Assembly (NCBI GenBank): GCA_035430965.1
Contig: DAOMHQ010000061.1
Coordinates: 1-25,029 of the forward strand
Length of the DNA: 25,029 nt
Source: JAKPRU01 sp029568995
Lineage (GTDB): Bacteria; Hinthialibacterota; Hinthialibacteria; Hinthialibacterales; JAKPRU01
Direction of reading: 5' to 3'
Part shown: positions 16,815 to 25,026 of the stretch, one piece after another
Layout: every line of letters begins with the position of its first letter
Position numbering within the stretch: position 1 is the first letter of the stretch
Program-made: the position numbers and the translations under genes
The notes under the pieces: generated by a model
Seen by the model: only the letters and a program-made list of their open reading frames with translations
Database searches by the model: none
Told to the model about the DNA's origin: nothing

Positions 16815-18860
16815 TTGAAAAACGGTTTTGCATCTTCTCTTACTGGCAAATTTCTTCTTGCCGTGTGGATGCTCTTTCTGCACGTCCCGGCTATGTTTGC
16901 GGCGCGCACGGAACTTGACAACGGTGAGATCCGCCTGACTCTTGGTGTGGATGACGCGGGAGTTCCGCTCATTTCGAAATGTATCCTGAATAACAACGCA
17001 ACAGTTTTCACGGACGCGGAAACCGGGAAAGGATGGAATGCCTGGCTGCCCGCACCCACTATCTCGGATGTGTCGGGTTCCGACGACTGGACGATCAGCG
17101 AAAACCCGATCTTTCTGCGAGGGGAGACCAGCCGGGTTTTCGGATCGGCGCTCAAAGTGACTTGGATGGTGGATCTGGCGAGACACGGGACTCTGTTCCG
17201 TACCTCTATCCAAATGACAAATCTGTCGGAACGAACTCTCCCGATAGACTGGTATCCTGTCTGGAACGCGTCATGGAAGATGCGCCACAGGCCGGAATGG
17301 GTAAGGTGGTGGGAATCTCTCTCCTTTTGTCGTACAAAGTCGGCGATGAATACCGGTCAGGCTGTAAATCTCTCCAGCCGGTTGCACAGTTCGGATGAGA
17401 TCGAGAACGGCGTGAATCCCTACTGGGTTCTTGGCGGGCGGGACGGCCATATTTGTTTCGGGCTGGAATGGTGCGGTGGCTGGAAAGCGATAATCACAGG
17501 GACGAAACAGGGGGCCGATTTCTCGGTATGGCTTCCCCCGGAAGAGACACAGCTGATCCTCGATCCGGGGCAATCCATTCACGGGCCGGTGCTGCACACG
17601 GTTATCACCCGGGAAAGCGACGACAGCCTGGCACGTGCCGACTGGATGCGCCAGCGAGTTGCTCTTGCTCAAGAGCGATTTGCCATGCCGCCACCGGCCT
17701 TTTATCTGGGCTATAACAACTGGTACACCACGCGATTTCAGATCAACGGGGAGTTCCTGAGAAGGCAAGTAAATTATATGGCCCCGTTCGGATTCGATGC
17801 GTTTGTGATTGATGCGGGGTGGTACAAGAATGTCGGGGATTGGACCCCCGATGAAACAAAATTCCAGCCGGGAGAGTTTGAATCCCTGCTGAAATCGGCG
17901 GGCCGTCATGCAGGAACGACGGGGATCTGGACCTGCCCGCAATTCGTTCATGCACCCGCCGATGCGCCACCGTCCCAGGCAGATCGGCCCGGATTTTACA
18001 GGGAATTCATCGATGGTCACCTGCTCGATCTGGACGGCTGCAATTTCTCGGAACTACTGAAAAACCATGTCGCGTTTCTACGGAACCGCTACGGTATCGC
18101 CTGGTGGAAATATGACCAGGATTTCTTTATGAATGAGACACGCGCGGGGGTGATGCGGAATGTCATCGCGTTCCAGGAGGCTTTGAAAGCCGTTCGGCAC
18201 GTGAATCCCGATCTGATTATCGAGAACTGCCAGAGCGGGGGACGCATGATTAACGAATTAACGGTCCAGGCCTGCCAGACACAGTGGCTGCGGGACGGCG
18301 GGAACAACGGCCTGGAGCACGCCCGACAAAACATCCGCGTCGCCCTGGGAGCCATGGAATTCGTATTTCCATGGCAGGCCTGCCGCTGGACCAACAATAT
18401 CAGCCGAATGTCGCCCGATGATCGGGAGTTGATTCGTTATTATTGCCGTAGCGCCATGGCCGGAAGCTGGGGCATTGTCGATGACCTCTCCAATCTGACG
18501 GATGCTCATCGACGGATTATCCTCGAAGAAATTCAAAACTACCGCCGCCTGAACGAAAGCAAGACGGATTGTCTGTATGATTTGATCTTGCCGACCGAAG
18601 GGGGGTCGTATGCCGGTGTGCTGTTTTTCACGACAGCGAAAGAGCGAGCGGCGGCAATCTTCTGTCGCTGGGATGGAAAAGATACGATTCAAGATCGTGT
18701 CCTGTTCAAACATCTCAATCGACAAACCGATTACCGTGTCGAGAATCCGGATAGTCACGAAATAGAGATTCTCAGCGGCGAATGCCTGATTCAGGAGGGA
18801 TTGCCGATTGTGATGGAACCGGAGAAGTGGTCTTTGATTTATTTGTTGAGCGCTGTTTAA
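16815..18860 (+). CDS. Secreted GH36-like alpha-galactosidase family protein
   Basis: Predicted retaining exo-glycosidase of clan GH-D. I prefer the TTG at 16815 (681 residues): AAGGAG at 16801-16806 is 8 nt upstream and the signal peptide becomes MKNGFASSLTGKFLLAV. The GTG at 16806 overlaps that ribosome-binding site. An N-terminal beta-sandwich (to about 285) precedes the barrel, with 'YLGYNNWYTTRF', 'DAFVIDAGWY' and 'GIWTCPQFV'. The nucleophile motif is 'WWKYDQDF' (Asp about 434), matching the classical GH36 KxD context. 'IIENCQSGGRMI' and the probable acid/base site 'WLRDGGN' (Asp about 494) follow. A beta-sheet C-terminal domain ends with 'WSLIYLL'. In GH36 the acid/base Asp is usually preceded by Ser or another small residue, so Arg here is unusual. 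It follows the putative hydrolase by 39 nt. It differs from the 6519 enzyme in lacking an NPCBM module. Confidence 0.87.
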   Translation: MKNGFASSLTGKFLLAVWMLFLHVPAMFAARTELDNGEIRLTLGVDDAGVPLISKCILNNNATVFTDAETGKGWNAWLPAPTISDVSGSDDWTISENPIFLRGETSRVFGSALKVTWMVDLARHGTLFRTSIQMTNLSERTLPIDWYPVWNASWKMRHRPEWVRWWESLSFCRTKSAMNTGQAVNLSSRLHSSDEIENGVNPYWVLGGRDGHICFGLEWCGGWKAIITGTKQGADFSVWLPPEETQLILDPGQSIHGPVLHTVITRESDDSLARADWMRQRVALAQERFAMPPPAFYLGYNNWYTTRFQINGEFLRRQVNYMAPFGFDAFVIDAGWYKNVGDWTPDETKFQPGEFESLLKSAGRHAGTTGIWTCPQFVHAPADAPPSQADRPGFYREFIDGHLLDLDGCNFSELLKNHVAFLRNRYGIAWWKYDQDFFMNETRAGVMRNVIAFQEALKAVRHVNPDLIIENCQSGGRMINELTVQACQTQWLRDGGNNGLEHARQNIRVALGAMEFVFPWQACRWTNNISRMSPDDRELIRYYCRSAMAGSWGIVDDLSNLTDAHRRIILEEIQNYRRLNESKTDCLYDLILPTEGGSYAGVLFFTTAKERAAAIFCRWDGKDTIQDRVLFKHLNRQTDYRVENPDSHEIEILSGECLIQEGLPIVMEPEKWSLIYLLSAV

Positions 18861-19024
18861 TGAAGGCTTCTGAAATATCAGCCGGTCGGGATTTGGCAAC
18901 CTCATACATCCTATCGAGATCAATCCCAGGGTGTCTCATGGTCGCAGATCCCGATTCCATTCAAAATAAGGAGCCTTTCGGTATTTCCATGGGACCGGGA
19001 CAAAAACCCCGATGGGAGGTTTGA
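18861..19024. other. Gap between the GH36-like gene and the antiporter
   Basis: 164 bases without a recognised gene. No terminator hairpin or clear promoter is visible, so read-through into the antiporter is possible. GGAGG at 19015-19019 serves the antiporter start 5 nt later. A 54-codon open frame fills the gap exactly; it is discussed among the findings. Confidence 0.5.
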
Positions 19025-21181
19025 ATGAGCCACGGACATTCGTTTTATGAAATTGCGGCGATTCTGGGGCTGGCCACCTTTCTGGGGATTGTCGGCCAGA
19101 AATTGCGGCAGCCCCTGATCATTATGTTCCTGGCAACAGGCATCCTGGCGGGGCCGTCCTGCCTGGGGATTATCGCGAGCTACGCGCAGATCGAGCTCCT
19201 GGCGCAAATGGGGATTGCCTTGTTGTTGTTCATTGTCGGATTGAAGTTGGATTTGCACCTGGTTCGGACCACCGGTCCGGTTGCTTTGGCGACTGGACTG
19301 GGGCAGATTGTTTTTACCTCGATCATCGGTTTTGTCATCGCTATCGGCATGGGGATGACCGTCATAACAAGCGCGTATGTGTCCGTTGCGCTTACGTTTT
19401 CCAGTACGATCATCATTGTCAAACTTCTTTCGGATAAGAAAGAGATCGACTCGCTTCATGGGCAGATTGCGGTCGGCTTTCTGATTGTCCAGGACATCGC
19501 CGCCATTCTGGCCCTGGTCGGCCTGACCACATTCGGCTCGAGCCTTTCCGAGGAAGGTTCGGTTATGAGAACCTCTCTGCTCATTGCGGGAAAAGGCTTG
19601 GGATTGCTGGCGTTTGTCGGTGTGCTGATGCGCTATGTTCTCCCCGACCTGTTGCGTCGAATCGCGCACTCGCAGGAAATGCTGGTCCTCTTTGCAATTG
19701 CATGGGCGGTGCTTCTCGGCGCGGGGGGTGAATTACTGGGGTTCAGCAAGGAAGTCGGCGCGTTCCTGGCCGGGGTCTCGCTGGCATCCACCGAATACCG
19801 GGATTCCATCGGGGGGCGATTGACCAGCCTTCGGGATTTCCTGCTGTTGTTCTTTTTCATTGATTTGGGCGCGCGATTGGATTGGTCCACGGTTGGTTCC
19901 CAGGTGAATGCGGCAATCTGGTTTTCTCTATTTGTCCTGATCGGAAATCCCCTGATTGTCTTGATCATCATGGGTGTGATGGGTTACCGCCGTCGCACGG
20001 CGTTAATGGCGGGGTTGACCGTGGCCCAGATCAGCGAGTTTTCCCTGATTGTGGCGGCTCTGGGACTCAGTCTCGGCCATATCTCTCCCGAAACCATGGG
20101 ACTGATTACGCTTGTGGGGGTGGTGACCATTTTTGCCTCTACCTACATGATTCTCTATTCCGGGCCGTTGTACCGCTTTCTGTCAAAGCCGCTTCTGATT
20201 TTCGAGCGGCGCAATCCCTATCGGGAAACCGTCGGAGATACCGGCCAGGAAATGCGTATGGTGGATGTGATCCTGGTCGGTTTGGGAAACTACGGAAGCG
20301 GTCTGGCTAAGTGCCTGTCGGATCGCAAGAAGGACATTGTTGGAGTGGATTTCGATCCTATCGCTCTGCAGAAATGGCGATCACGGGGGATTTCTGCGTT
20401 GTATGGAGATATCGCGGACCCGGAAATCCACGAACAACTGCCTTTGCGCAAGGCCCGGTGGGTGGTGAATACGGTCCGTGACAGGGAATTGAATCTGTCC
20501 TTAATTCACCTTCTCAAGAGCCTTGGATATGGAGGGAAAGTGGCCCTGACGGCGACCAATCGAGAGGAAGCGGGAATTTATGAGGAGGCCGGGGCACATG
20601 TTGTCTTTCGACCTTTCAGGGATGCGGCCGAGCAGGCAGCGGATGCCTTGACACATGCCATGGATGTTCTTCCGGAAAGCGTCGATTGGCCCATTGCATT
20701 CCGGGAAATCCGCATCCAGTCCGGCTCGGCTTTTGCGGGCAAGACCCTCAAAAGTATTCCTGTTCGATCCATGACCGGCGTCTCCATTCTCGCTGTGAGC
20801 CGGGCAGGGCGGGTCCATTACGATCCCGGACCGGATTTTCAAATCTATCCCGGTGACCGCCTGGTTATTATGGGACATCCGGGGGAATTGAGAGAGGCGG
20901 AGACTTTCCTGAATCAAATGCAGGAACAAGAAATCTTTAATACACCCGAACGATTCGTTATTGCCGAGATACGGATTGCGGACAATTCGCGACGGATCGG
21001 GCAGACGTTAGCTGAATTGCAGTTCCGCCAACGATATGCCGCCACGGTCGTGGGAATCCATCGTGGCGAGGACCAGATCACCTCCCCCGGACCGAACGAG
21101 AAACTGGAACAGGGAGATCGACTCGTCGTGATCGGGACCTCCGAAGCCATCAACCTGTTGAAACAGCAAGAACCGCTGTAG
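19025..21181 (+). CDS. CPA2-family monovalent cation:proton antiporter with RCK domains (KefB-like)
   Basis: A 718-residue membrane protein expected to exchange K+ or Na+ for H+ and so adjust pH and ion balance. The ATG follows GGAGG (19015-19019) by 5 nt. Residues 1 to about 390 are the Na+/H+ exchanger domain of many hydrophobic helices, with the CPA2-like 'FSKEVGAFLAGVSLASTEY' and 'FFFIDLGARLDW'. An RCK_N/TrkA-N domain begins near residue 408, with the nucleotide-binding 'VGLGNYGSG' and 'VGVDFDP'. Two RCK_C/TrkA-C modules follow (about 558-635 and 642-717), each ending in a 'GDRLVxxG' motif. Gating by NAD(H) or another ligand through these domains is known for relatives. It lies on the same strand as the glycosidase operon, 164 nt downstream, but need not belong to it. 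The specific ion is not decided by sequence. Confidence 0.92.
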   Translation: MSHGHSFYEIAAILGLATFLGIVGQKLRQPLIIMFLATGILAGPSCLGIIASYAQIELLAQMGIALLLFIVGLKLDLHLVRTTGPVALATGLGQIVFTSIIGFVIAIGMGMTVITSAYVSVALTFSSTIIIVKLLSDKKEIDSLHGQIAVGFLIVQDIAAILALVGLTTFGSSLSEEGSVMRTSLLIAGKGLGLLAFVGVLMRYVLPDLLRRIAHSQEMLVLFAIAWAVLLGAGGELLGFSKEVGAFLAGVSLASTEYRDSIGGRLTSLRDFLLLFFFIDLGARLDWSTVGSQVNAAIWFSLFVLIGNPLIVLIIMGVMGYRRRTALMAGLTVAQISEFSLIVAALGLSLGHISPETMGLITLVGVVTIFASTYMILYSGPLYRFLSKPLLIFERRNPYRETVGDTGQEMRMVDVILVGLGNYGSGLAKCLSDRKKDIVGVDFDPIALQKWRSRGISALYGDIADPEIHEQLPLRKARWVVNTVRDRELNLSLIHLLKSLGYGGKVALTATNREEAGIYEEAGAHVVFRPFRDAAEQAADALTHAMDVLPESVDWPIAFREIRIQSGSAFAGKTLKSIPVRSMTGVSILAVSRAGRVHYDPGPDFQIYPGDRLVIMGHPGELREAETFLNQMQEQEIFNTPERFVIAEIRIADNSRRIGQTLAELQFRQRYAATVVGIHRGEDQITSPGPNEKLEQGDRLVVIGTSEAINLLKQQEPL

Positions 21182-21387
21182 GGAGATGTGATGAAGAAAG
21201 CGTGGTTCCTTGTCCCGCCGGGCATATTCGTTGTTCCTGCCCAATCCCCCCGGGGTGTTTGACAGATGAGCAATTTCGAATAGAATTCCTGATGTGGCAA
21301 TCCCTTCACGGTTTGTCGTTCCCTGGGGTTTTCAGACATCTTCAAAATCTCCCCGGAGGTATCGAACAATATGCAGTTATTATCATT

Positions 21388-21418
21388 GGTGGGCTACCGC
21401 TGCGCGGTTGATCCCACC
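21388..21418. repeat. Palindromic repeat between convergent genes (GGTGGG...CCCACC)
   Basis: Nested inverted repeat: outer GGTGGG (21388-21393)/CCCACC (21413-21418), inner ACCGC (21396-21400)/GCGGT (21404-21408), loop TGC. From memory, GTAGGGTGGGATCA...GTGGGCTAC sequences recur in many bacterial genomes. It sits between the convergent antiporter and secretin-N-like genes and could act as a bidirectional mRNA 3'-end structure, although no T-run follows. Confidence 0.6.
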
Positions 21419-21434
21419 CTACATTTCATCCCAG

Positions 21435-23525
21435 CTACTGCCCCCCATGCAACCGCAGTACCAATATTACCGCCTGGCGCAGATTGGTAAGACCAAGCAC
21501 GGAAGGCTTTCCCGTTTGCAGGTAGACCGAATTGGAGAGCAGCGCTTTTCCTTCCTGGTCTTTCAACTTGCCGGTCAACACAAGATACGGCTCCATGAAA
21601 TCGCGAAATTCCAATTCGCAGCTGAAACTATCCGAGAGCGTCGCCTCCGCCTTCCCGGTCTCATCGGGGACTCCGAGCAGATTGACAACCGCCTTGCCCA
21701 TCTCTTTGACGGAGGTAAATCCGAAGATCTCCAGATCCTCCTTGCTGATCCCGTACCGCGCCATCGCAGAAGCGTCTTCGATTTTCGCGGCGGCGGGTGT
21801 GGGAGTTGCGGTAGCCGCCTCGATCCGCGATGCGGCCCCATCGAGTCCCTGCAACAGGACCATCTCAACCCGGTAAATATCGGCGGGGCCTTTCTTTGCG
21901 GACTCTCCGATCAGGTTTTCCATGTCGGAGATAATCTTTTCGATTTTGTCCAATGCCTCCTTTGTTGCTGTAACGATCAGAGTATTGGATTTCTCGTCGG
22001 CAATTACATTCTCCTCCTTCTTTCCTTTATGCGTTTGGTTAAAAGCGCTGCTATACAGTTCTGTGAGAGAGGATTTCGGGTAAGAATAAACCGAATAATG
22101 CTTCCCCTTTTCGACTAAGGTCGCACCTGGATCGGCTGCGTTGCCCATTATTCGTACCGGGAATATGTAGTAATTATGCAATTCCGACTCAATCATCGGC
22201 TTGATGGACGGTGCAGATAGTTTGCTTAGCCGAAACGCTTTTGTCGGTAAAGCGCATTCTGTTTCGAATCGTGTTCTTAGCGCTTTATATTCCTCAGCCA
22301 CCTCCGTTTCCTCGGCCTTCTTTTTCTCTTCTGCCTCGGCTTGTTCTATTCTCTTTCTCTCTTCTTCCTTGGCTTCCTCAATTCGCTTCTTTTCCTCTTC
22401 CCTGGCTTGTTTCTCCTGTTCGGCGATTACCAAGTCGTAATCCTTTGCCTGAATCTTCAGAACTTTCGGATCTTGGCAGTCAAGAATATAGTGCTCTCGC
22501 AGTAGATAGTAATTGATCAGCAACTCTCTTATGATGCCTGGACGAAGCTCGAATAAATCGCATTTCCTACTATTCCTGGCATATTCAATCGACTCAGGAT
22601 GTCCCGGATAGGGAATCCACTCGACTGTGAATCCATATTTCTGCCCCAGATTTTCCAGAAGTTCACCGAACGGTGCAGATTCGGGAGGTCTGGTACTATA
22701 TCCGTTAATATACGTATCCAGTCCGCGAATCGTGTAATCCTCATCTGCATTGACCTTGAGTTGCGCGGTTCCTGTCCTCGGTGTGAAGAACGCGACAGTG
22801 ATCTCGAAGCGACCGAATTTCCTTATTGCGTCTCTTGCAAGTGGAAGAGTGAATGATTCTTTTGTTTCGCTATTCAGGGCAATCAGTTCATAGTACTCGG
22901 AACCATCCGGGTATTGTTTGGGTGTTTCAGAAACGCTCAATTTCCAGGGATTGAGGTAAATCGGTGAAACGCAGGAGACATATAACAGTTGATTCTCGAA
23001 TGGTGCCCCTGTGACAGGATAGTTGGCAGGTTGTTTTTTTGAGAAAAAACCTATCGATTGAACTTTAAGGCGCTCCGGTTCAGTCTGGGTTCCTATATCG
23101 TAACCGGCGGTAAAAACAACTTCGTCGATATAGAGAATAAAAGAATCCCTTCGCGGTCGTGGTTTCGTTTTTCCCGCCATGTTTTCGAAAGCGACCGGTT
23201 CATTGGCTACCTCTGATGTTACCAGCGGGATATCCCGCAACATCTCTGATGCGCCCTGGACGGTCAAGGTTCCAGCCATCAGGTACGGATCGGTCGTGTT
23301 CGGGTCGATGTTCCAAGTTACTTTAATGCCTTCATACGTGTAGGATTCTCCCGGCCACAGCGTCCATAGATCCTCTCCATCCTTTCCTTGTGCGCGCATA
23401 TTGATCGTACTATGGTTTCCTGAGACCTGCGGAACGGCAGATTGAGTTTCATCTTCTCCCATTGAAGGAACTGCGAACACGGTCATAATGACTAACAATA
23501 TGGTGATGTTCAGGTTTCGAAACAT
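21435..23525 (-). CDS. Secreted protein with STN-like and secretin-N-like domains, no pore domain
   Basis: A 696-residue extracytoplasmic protein encoded 12 nt after the anti-sigma-like gene; its GGAG lies 7 nt before the ATG, just past that gene's stop. Signal peptide: LNITILLVIMTVFAVPSMG. Residues about 30-280 are beta-rich and unassigned. Residues about 285-360 ('FGELLENLGQKYGFTVEWI ... PGIIRELLINYYLLREHYIL ... KVLKIQAKD') have the pattern of an STN/secretin N0 domain. A highly charged Glu/Lys/Arg coiled coil follows (about 367-420). Residues about 512-540 ('SNTLIVTATKEALDKIEKII') match the secretin N1-type repeat. The C-terminus (about 555-696) is a beta-type domain beginning 'YRVEMVLLQG'. 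No secretin pore or TonB barrel is present. I infer a periplasmic sensor or partner for the anti-sigma protein; a structural role in a secretion complex is the alternative. Confidence 0.85.
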   Translation of the reverse strand: MFRNLNITILLVIMTVFAVPSMGEDETQSAVPQVSGNHSTINMRAQGKDGEDLWTLWPGESYTYEGIKVTWNIDPNTTDPYLMAGTLTVQGASEMLRDIPLVTSEVANEPVAFENMAGKTKPRPRRDSFILYIDEVVFTAGYDIGTQTEPERLKVQSIGFFSKKQPANYPVTGAPFENQLLYVSCVSPIYLNPWKLSVSETPKQYPDGSEYYELIALNSETKESFTLPLARDAIRKFGRFEITVAFFTPRTGTAQLKVNADEDYTIRGLDTYINGYSTRPPESAPFGELLENLGQKYGFTVEWIPYPGHPESIEYARNSRKCDLFELRPGIIRELLINYYLLREHYILDCQDPKVLKIQAKDYDLVIAEQEKQAREEEKKRIEEAKEEERKRIEQAEAEEKKKAEETEVAEEYKALRTRFETECALPTKAFRLSKLSAPSIKPMIESELHNYYIFPVRIMGNAADPGATLVEKGKHYSVYSYPKSSLTELYSSAFNQTHKGKKEENVIADEKSNTLIVTATKEALDKIEKIISDMENLIGESAKKGPADIYRVEMVLLQGLDGAASRIEAATATPTPAAAKIEDASAMARYGISKEDLEIFGFTSVKEMGKAVVNLLGVPDETGKAEATLSDSFSCELEFRDFMEPYLVLTGKLKDQEGKALLSNSVYLQTGKPSVLGLTNLRQAVILVLRLHGGQ

Positions 23526-23537
23526 GATCTCACTCCA

Positions 23538-24287
23538 TCAATTATTCTCTGTCGGCCTTTCGAGTTGAAACGATCCGTCCACGACCCAGATCGCCCGACT
23601 TCCGGATTCTTTCAGCGATGTCTCAATGACAATTCTTCCCTTTTCGTCTACAAACCGTCGACCGCGTGGCGCTTGCACAACTTGCACCGGGTTCTGATCC
23701 GTTCTTTGTTCGACGGTAGCGGTTTCGGCCTCTCCGGAATCATCACGCGGGGGCGCGGCGGTCTCCTGCGGTATTTGCACATCGACTCCGGTTGTTACGC
23801 CAGGCCTGTTTTCCGGGGAGAAAGAACTCGATTCGAACGAGGACAACAGTTGGCCGAGCGCGAAACCCGCGATGAAAATCGCTATCGCCCCCGCGATACG
23901 CCAGAAATAAGGCCACAGTCCCCGTTCCGTCATCGCGAATCCCGGTCCCTGAGTCTGCGAAGGGCCGGGATGTGGCGATCTCAGGCTTGCGTTCCAATGT
24001 CGAGATTGCCACGCTTCGCTCGCAATGACGGATCGTTGCTGCTCGGAATGACGGATAAGAGTAGGTATTTCCAGCGTCTCGACTCGCTCCTCTCCCGGCG
24101 CTTCGGACTGTAGCCATTCCCGTGTTGCCCGCACGGTCTCTTGCCACCCGGCCATCTCCAGCCGAAGCGTTTCATCCGTCTCCAGGCGCTTTTCAAACTC
24201 AGCCCTCTGGTCAGGCGGCATGTCGCCGTCCAGGTAGGCTGCGATCTGTTCGAATAATTCTTCCGGCGGCTCTTTCTCGATATTCAT
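23538..24287 (-). CDS. Single-pass anti-sigma factor-like protein with in-frame repeat insertion
   Basis: A 249-residue membrane protein whose ATG overlaps the sigma factor stop (ATGA), so the two are translationally coupled. Residues about 8-60 ('LFEQIAAYLDGDMPPDQRAEF ... WQ') resemble the N-terminal anti-sigma domain of FecR/RskA-type proteins. It has no Cys, so it is not of the zinc-binding HCCC type. One membrane helix is at about 129-148 ('RIAGAIAIFIAGFALGQLL'). The extracytoplasmic tail is Pro/Glu/Asp-rich and ends with a short beta-type segment ('RGRRFVDEKGRIVIE'). Residues about 78-121 are encoded by a palindromic repeat (copy B) and give the low-complexity 'VIASEAWQSRH' sequence. The expected role is to hold the ECF sigma factor at the membrane until a periplasmic signal releases it. 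A FecR domain proper is absent or much shortened. Confidence 0.82.
   Translation of the reverse strand: MNIEKEPPEELFEQIAAYLDGDMPPDQRAEFEKRLETDETLRLEMAGWQETVRATREWLQSEAPGEERVETLEIPTLIRHSEQQRSVIASEAWQSRHWNASLRSPHPGPSQTQGPGFAMTERGLWPYFWRIAGAIAIFIAGFALGQLLSSFESSSFSPENRPGVTTGVDVQIPQETAAPPRDDSGEAETATVEQRTDQNPVQVVQAPRGRRFVDEKGRIVIETSLKESGSRAIWVVDGSFQLERPTENN
23929..24053 (-). repeat. Palindromic dispersed repeat, copy B (inside the anti-sigma gene)
   Basis: Reading on the minus strand, GTCATTCCGAG and GTCATTGCGAG lead into GTGGCAATCTC, then GAGATCGCCAC and finally TCGCGATGAC. It shares a 20-mer exactly with copy A (23972-23991 here) and GAGTCTGCGAAGGG. It lies within a coding region, in frame and without a stop, in the linker between the cytoplasmic domain and the membrane helix. 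Confidence 0.85.
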
Positions 24288-24844
24288 CGGTCGTTTTCTC
24301 CATCATCCAGGTCAATTTGCAGAATTTCACGGATTCTTGCGATAGCCCGAACCAGTTGGACTCTTACCTGGCGGGCCGGGATTCCCAGGTGTTCCCCGAT
24401 CTCTTTCGGCCCCAGATCCTCGTGCAGGCGAAGCGCAATCACCGCGCGCTGCTGCGGGGAGAGTTCCGCCATCACCCGCGTAATCCGTTCCTTGCGCATC
24501 TCCCGGTCGCAGAGTTCCCGGGGATTTGCATCTTCACTGACAGGAACCGGTGCGGATTCCATCTCCACAGTGCTCGGTCGTCGGTTGCGGCTGCGGAGAA
24601 AGTCGATAGCCAGCCGTGCGGTGATTGTCCCCAGCCAGGCGCGAAAATTCCCGGTCCCGTCAAATGTGCCGATTCGTTCCAGAAGCCGCAAGAACACATT
24701 CTGCGTGATATCCAGCGCGTCTTCCTCATGGAGGGCAATCTTGTATGCCAGGCGATACACATAAGTGCGATACCGGAGAACCAGGGTTGCGAATGCCTCC
24801 CGGTCCCCTTTCGCCGCCGCTGCTGCCAGCCGGTTGTCTTCCAA
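24284..24844 (-). CDS. ECF-type RNA polymerase sigma factor
   Basis: A 186-residue extracytoplasmic-function sigma factor. Sigma-70 region 2 covers about 10-85: 'LVLRYRTYVYRLAYKI', 'DALDITQNVFLRLLERI', 'FRAWLGTITARLAIDFLRSRNRR'. Region 4 covers about 118-178: 'VMAELSPQQRAVIALRLHEDLGPKEIGEHLG' split by a helix-turn-helix, then 'VRVQLVRAIARIREIL'. The start is TTG at 24844, with GAGGAG 7 nt upstream. No earlier in-frame start has comparable support. It heads a three-gene cluster with the anti-sigma-like and STN/secretin-N-like genes, whose membrane and envelope positions suggest that it answers an envelope signal. ECF factors usually activate their own promoter; a possible one is described in the findings. 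Confidence 0.93.
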   Translation of the reverse strand: MEDNRLAAAAAKGDREAFATLVLRYRTYVYRLAYKIALHEEDALDITQNVFLRLLERIGTFDGTGNFRAWLGTITARLAIDFLRSRNRRPSTVEMESAPVPVSEDANPRELCDREMRKERITRVMAELSPQQRAVIALRLHEDLGPKEIGEHLGIPARQVRVQLVRAIARIREILQIDLDDGENDR

Positions 24845-24967
24845 CGCCTCTCTCCTCAGCTGTCCAACCTCACCTGATAAACGCCGAAAATGGGTGAAGA
24901 GCTTACAACCTCTGCCGAAAGATCATTTTCGCCGATTTATTGGAGTCTGTCGTGGAAGGTGATAGGA

Positions 24968-25026
24968 CCCTCACCCCGGCCTTATCCCGGCGGGAGAGGG
25001 GAAAGAGGCGGCAGCTACGCTGCCGC
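24968..25026. repeat. GC-rich palindromic repeats at the window edge
   Basis: CCCTCACCCC followed by ATCCCGGCGGGAGAGGGG (24968-25001) is a degenerate relative of the repeat at 6418-6450. Directly after it comes a perfect 8-bp hairpin, GCGGCAGC (25008-25015), loop TAC, GCTGCCGC (25019-25026). The element probably continues past the end of the window. It lies upstream of the sigma factor gene. Confidence 0.6.

Noticed and set aside
21191..21262. 23-codon ORF beginning MKKAWFLVPPG just after the antiporter, with GGGAG 5 nt upstream
   Set aside because: Very short, no recognisable feature apart from a signal-like start, and placed between convergent genes. It could be the remnant of a lost gene, but nothing downstream continues it.
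21435..23525. True secretin or type II/IV pilus component
   Set aside because: Only N-terminal secretin-like domains are visible; the pore-forming C-terminal domain and any secretion neighbours are missing.
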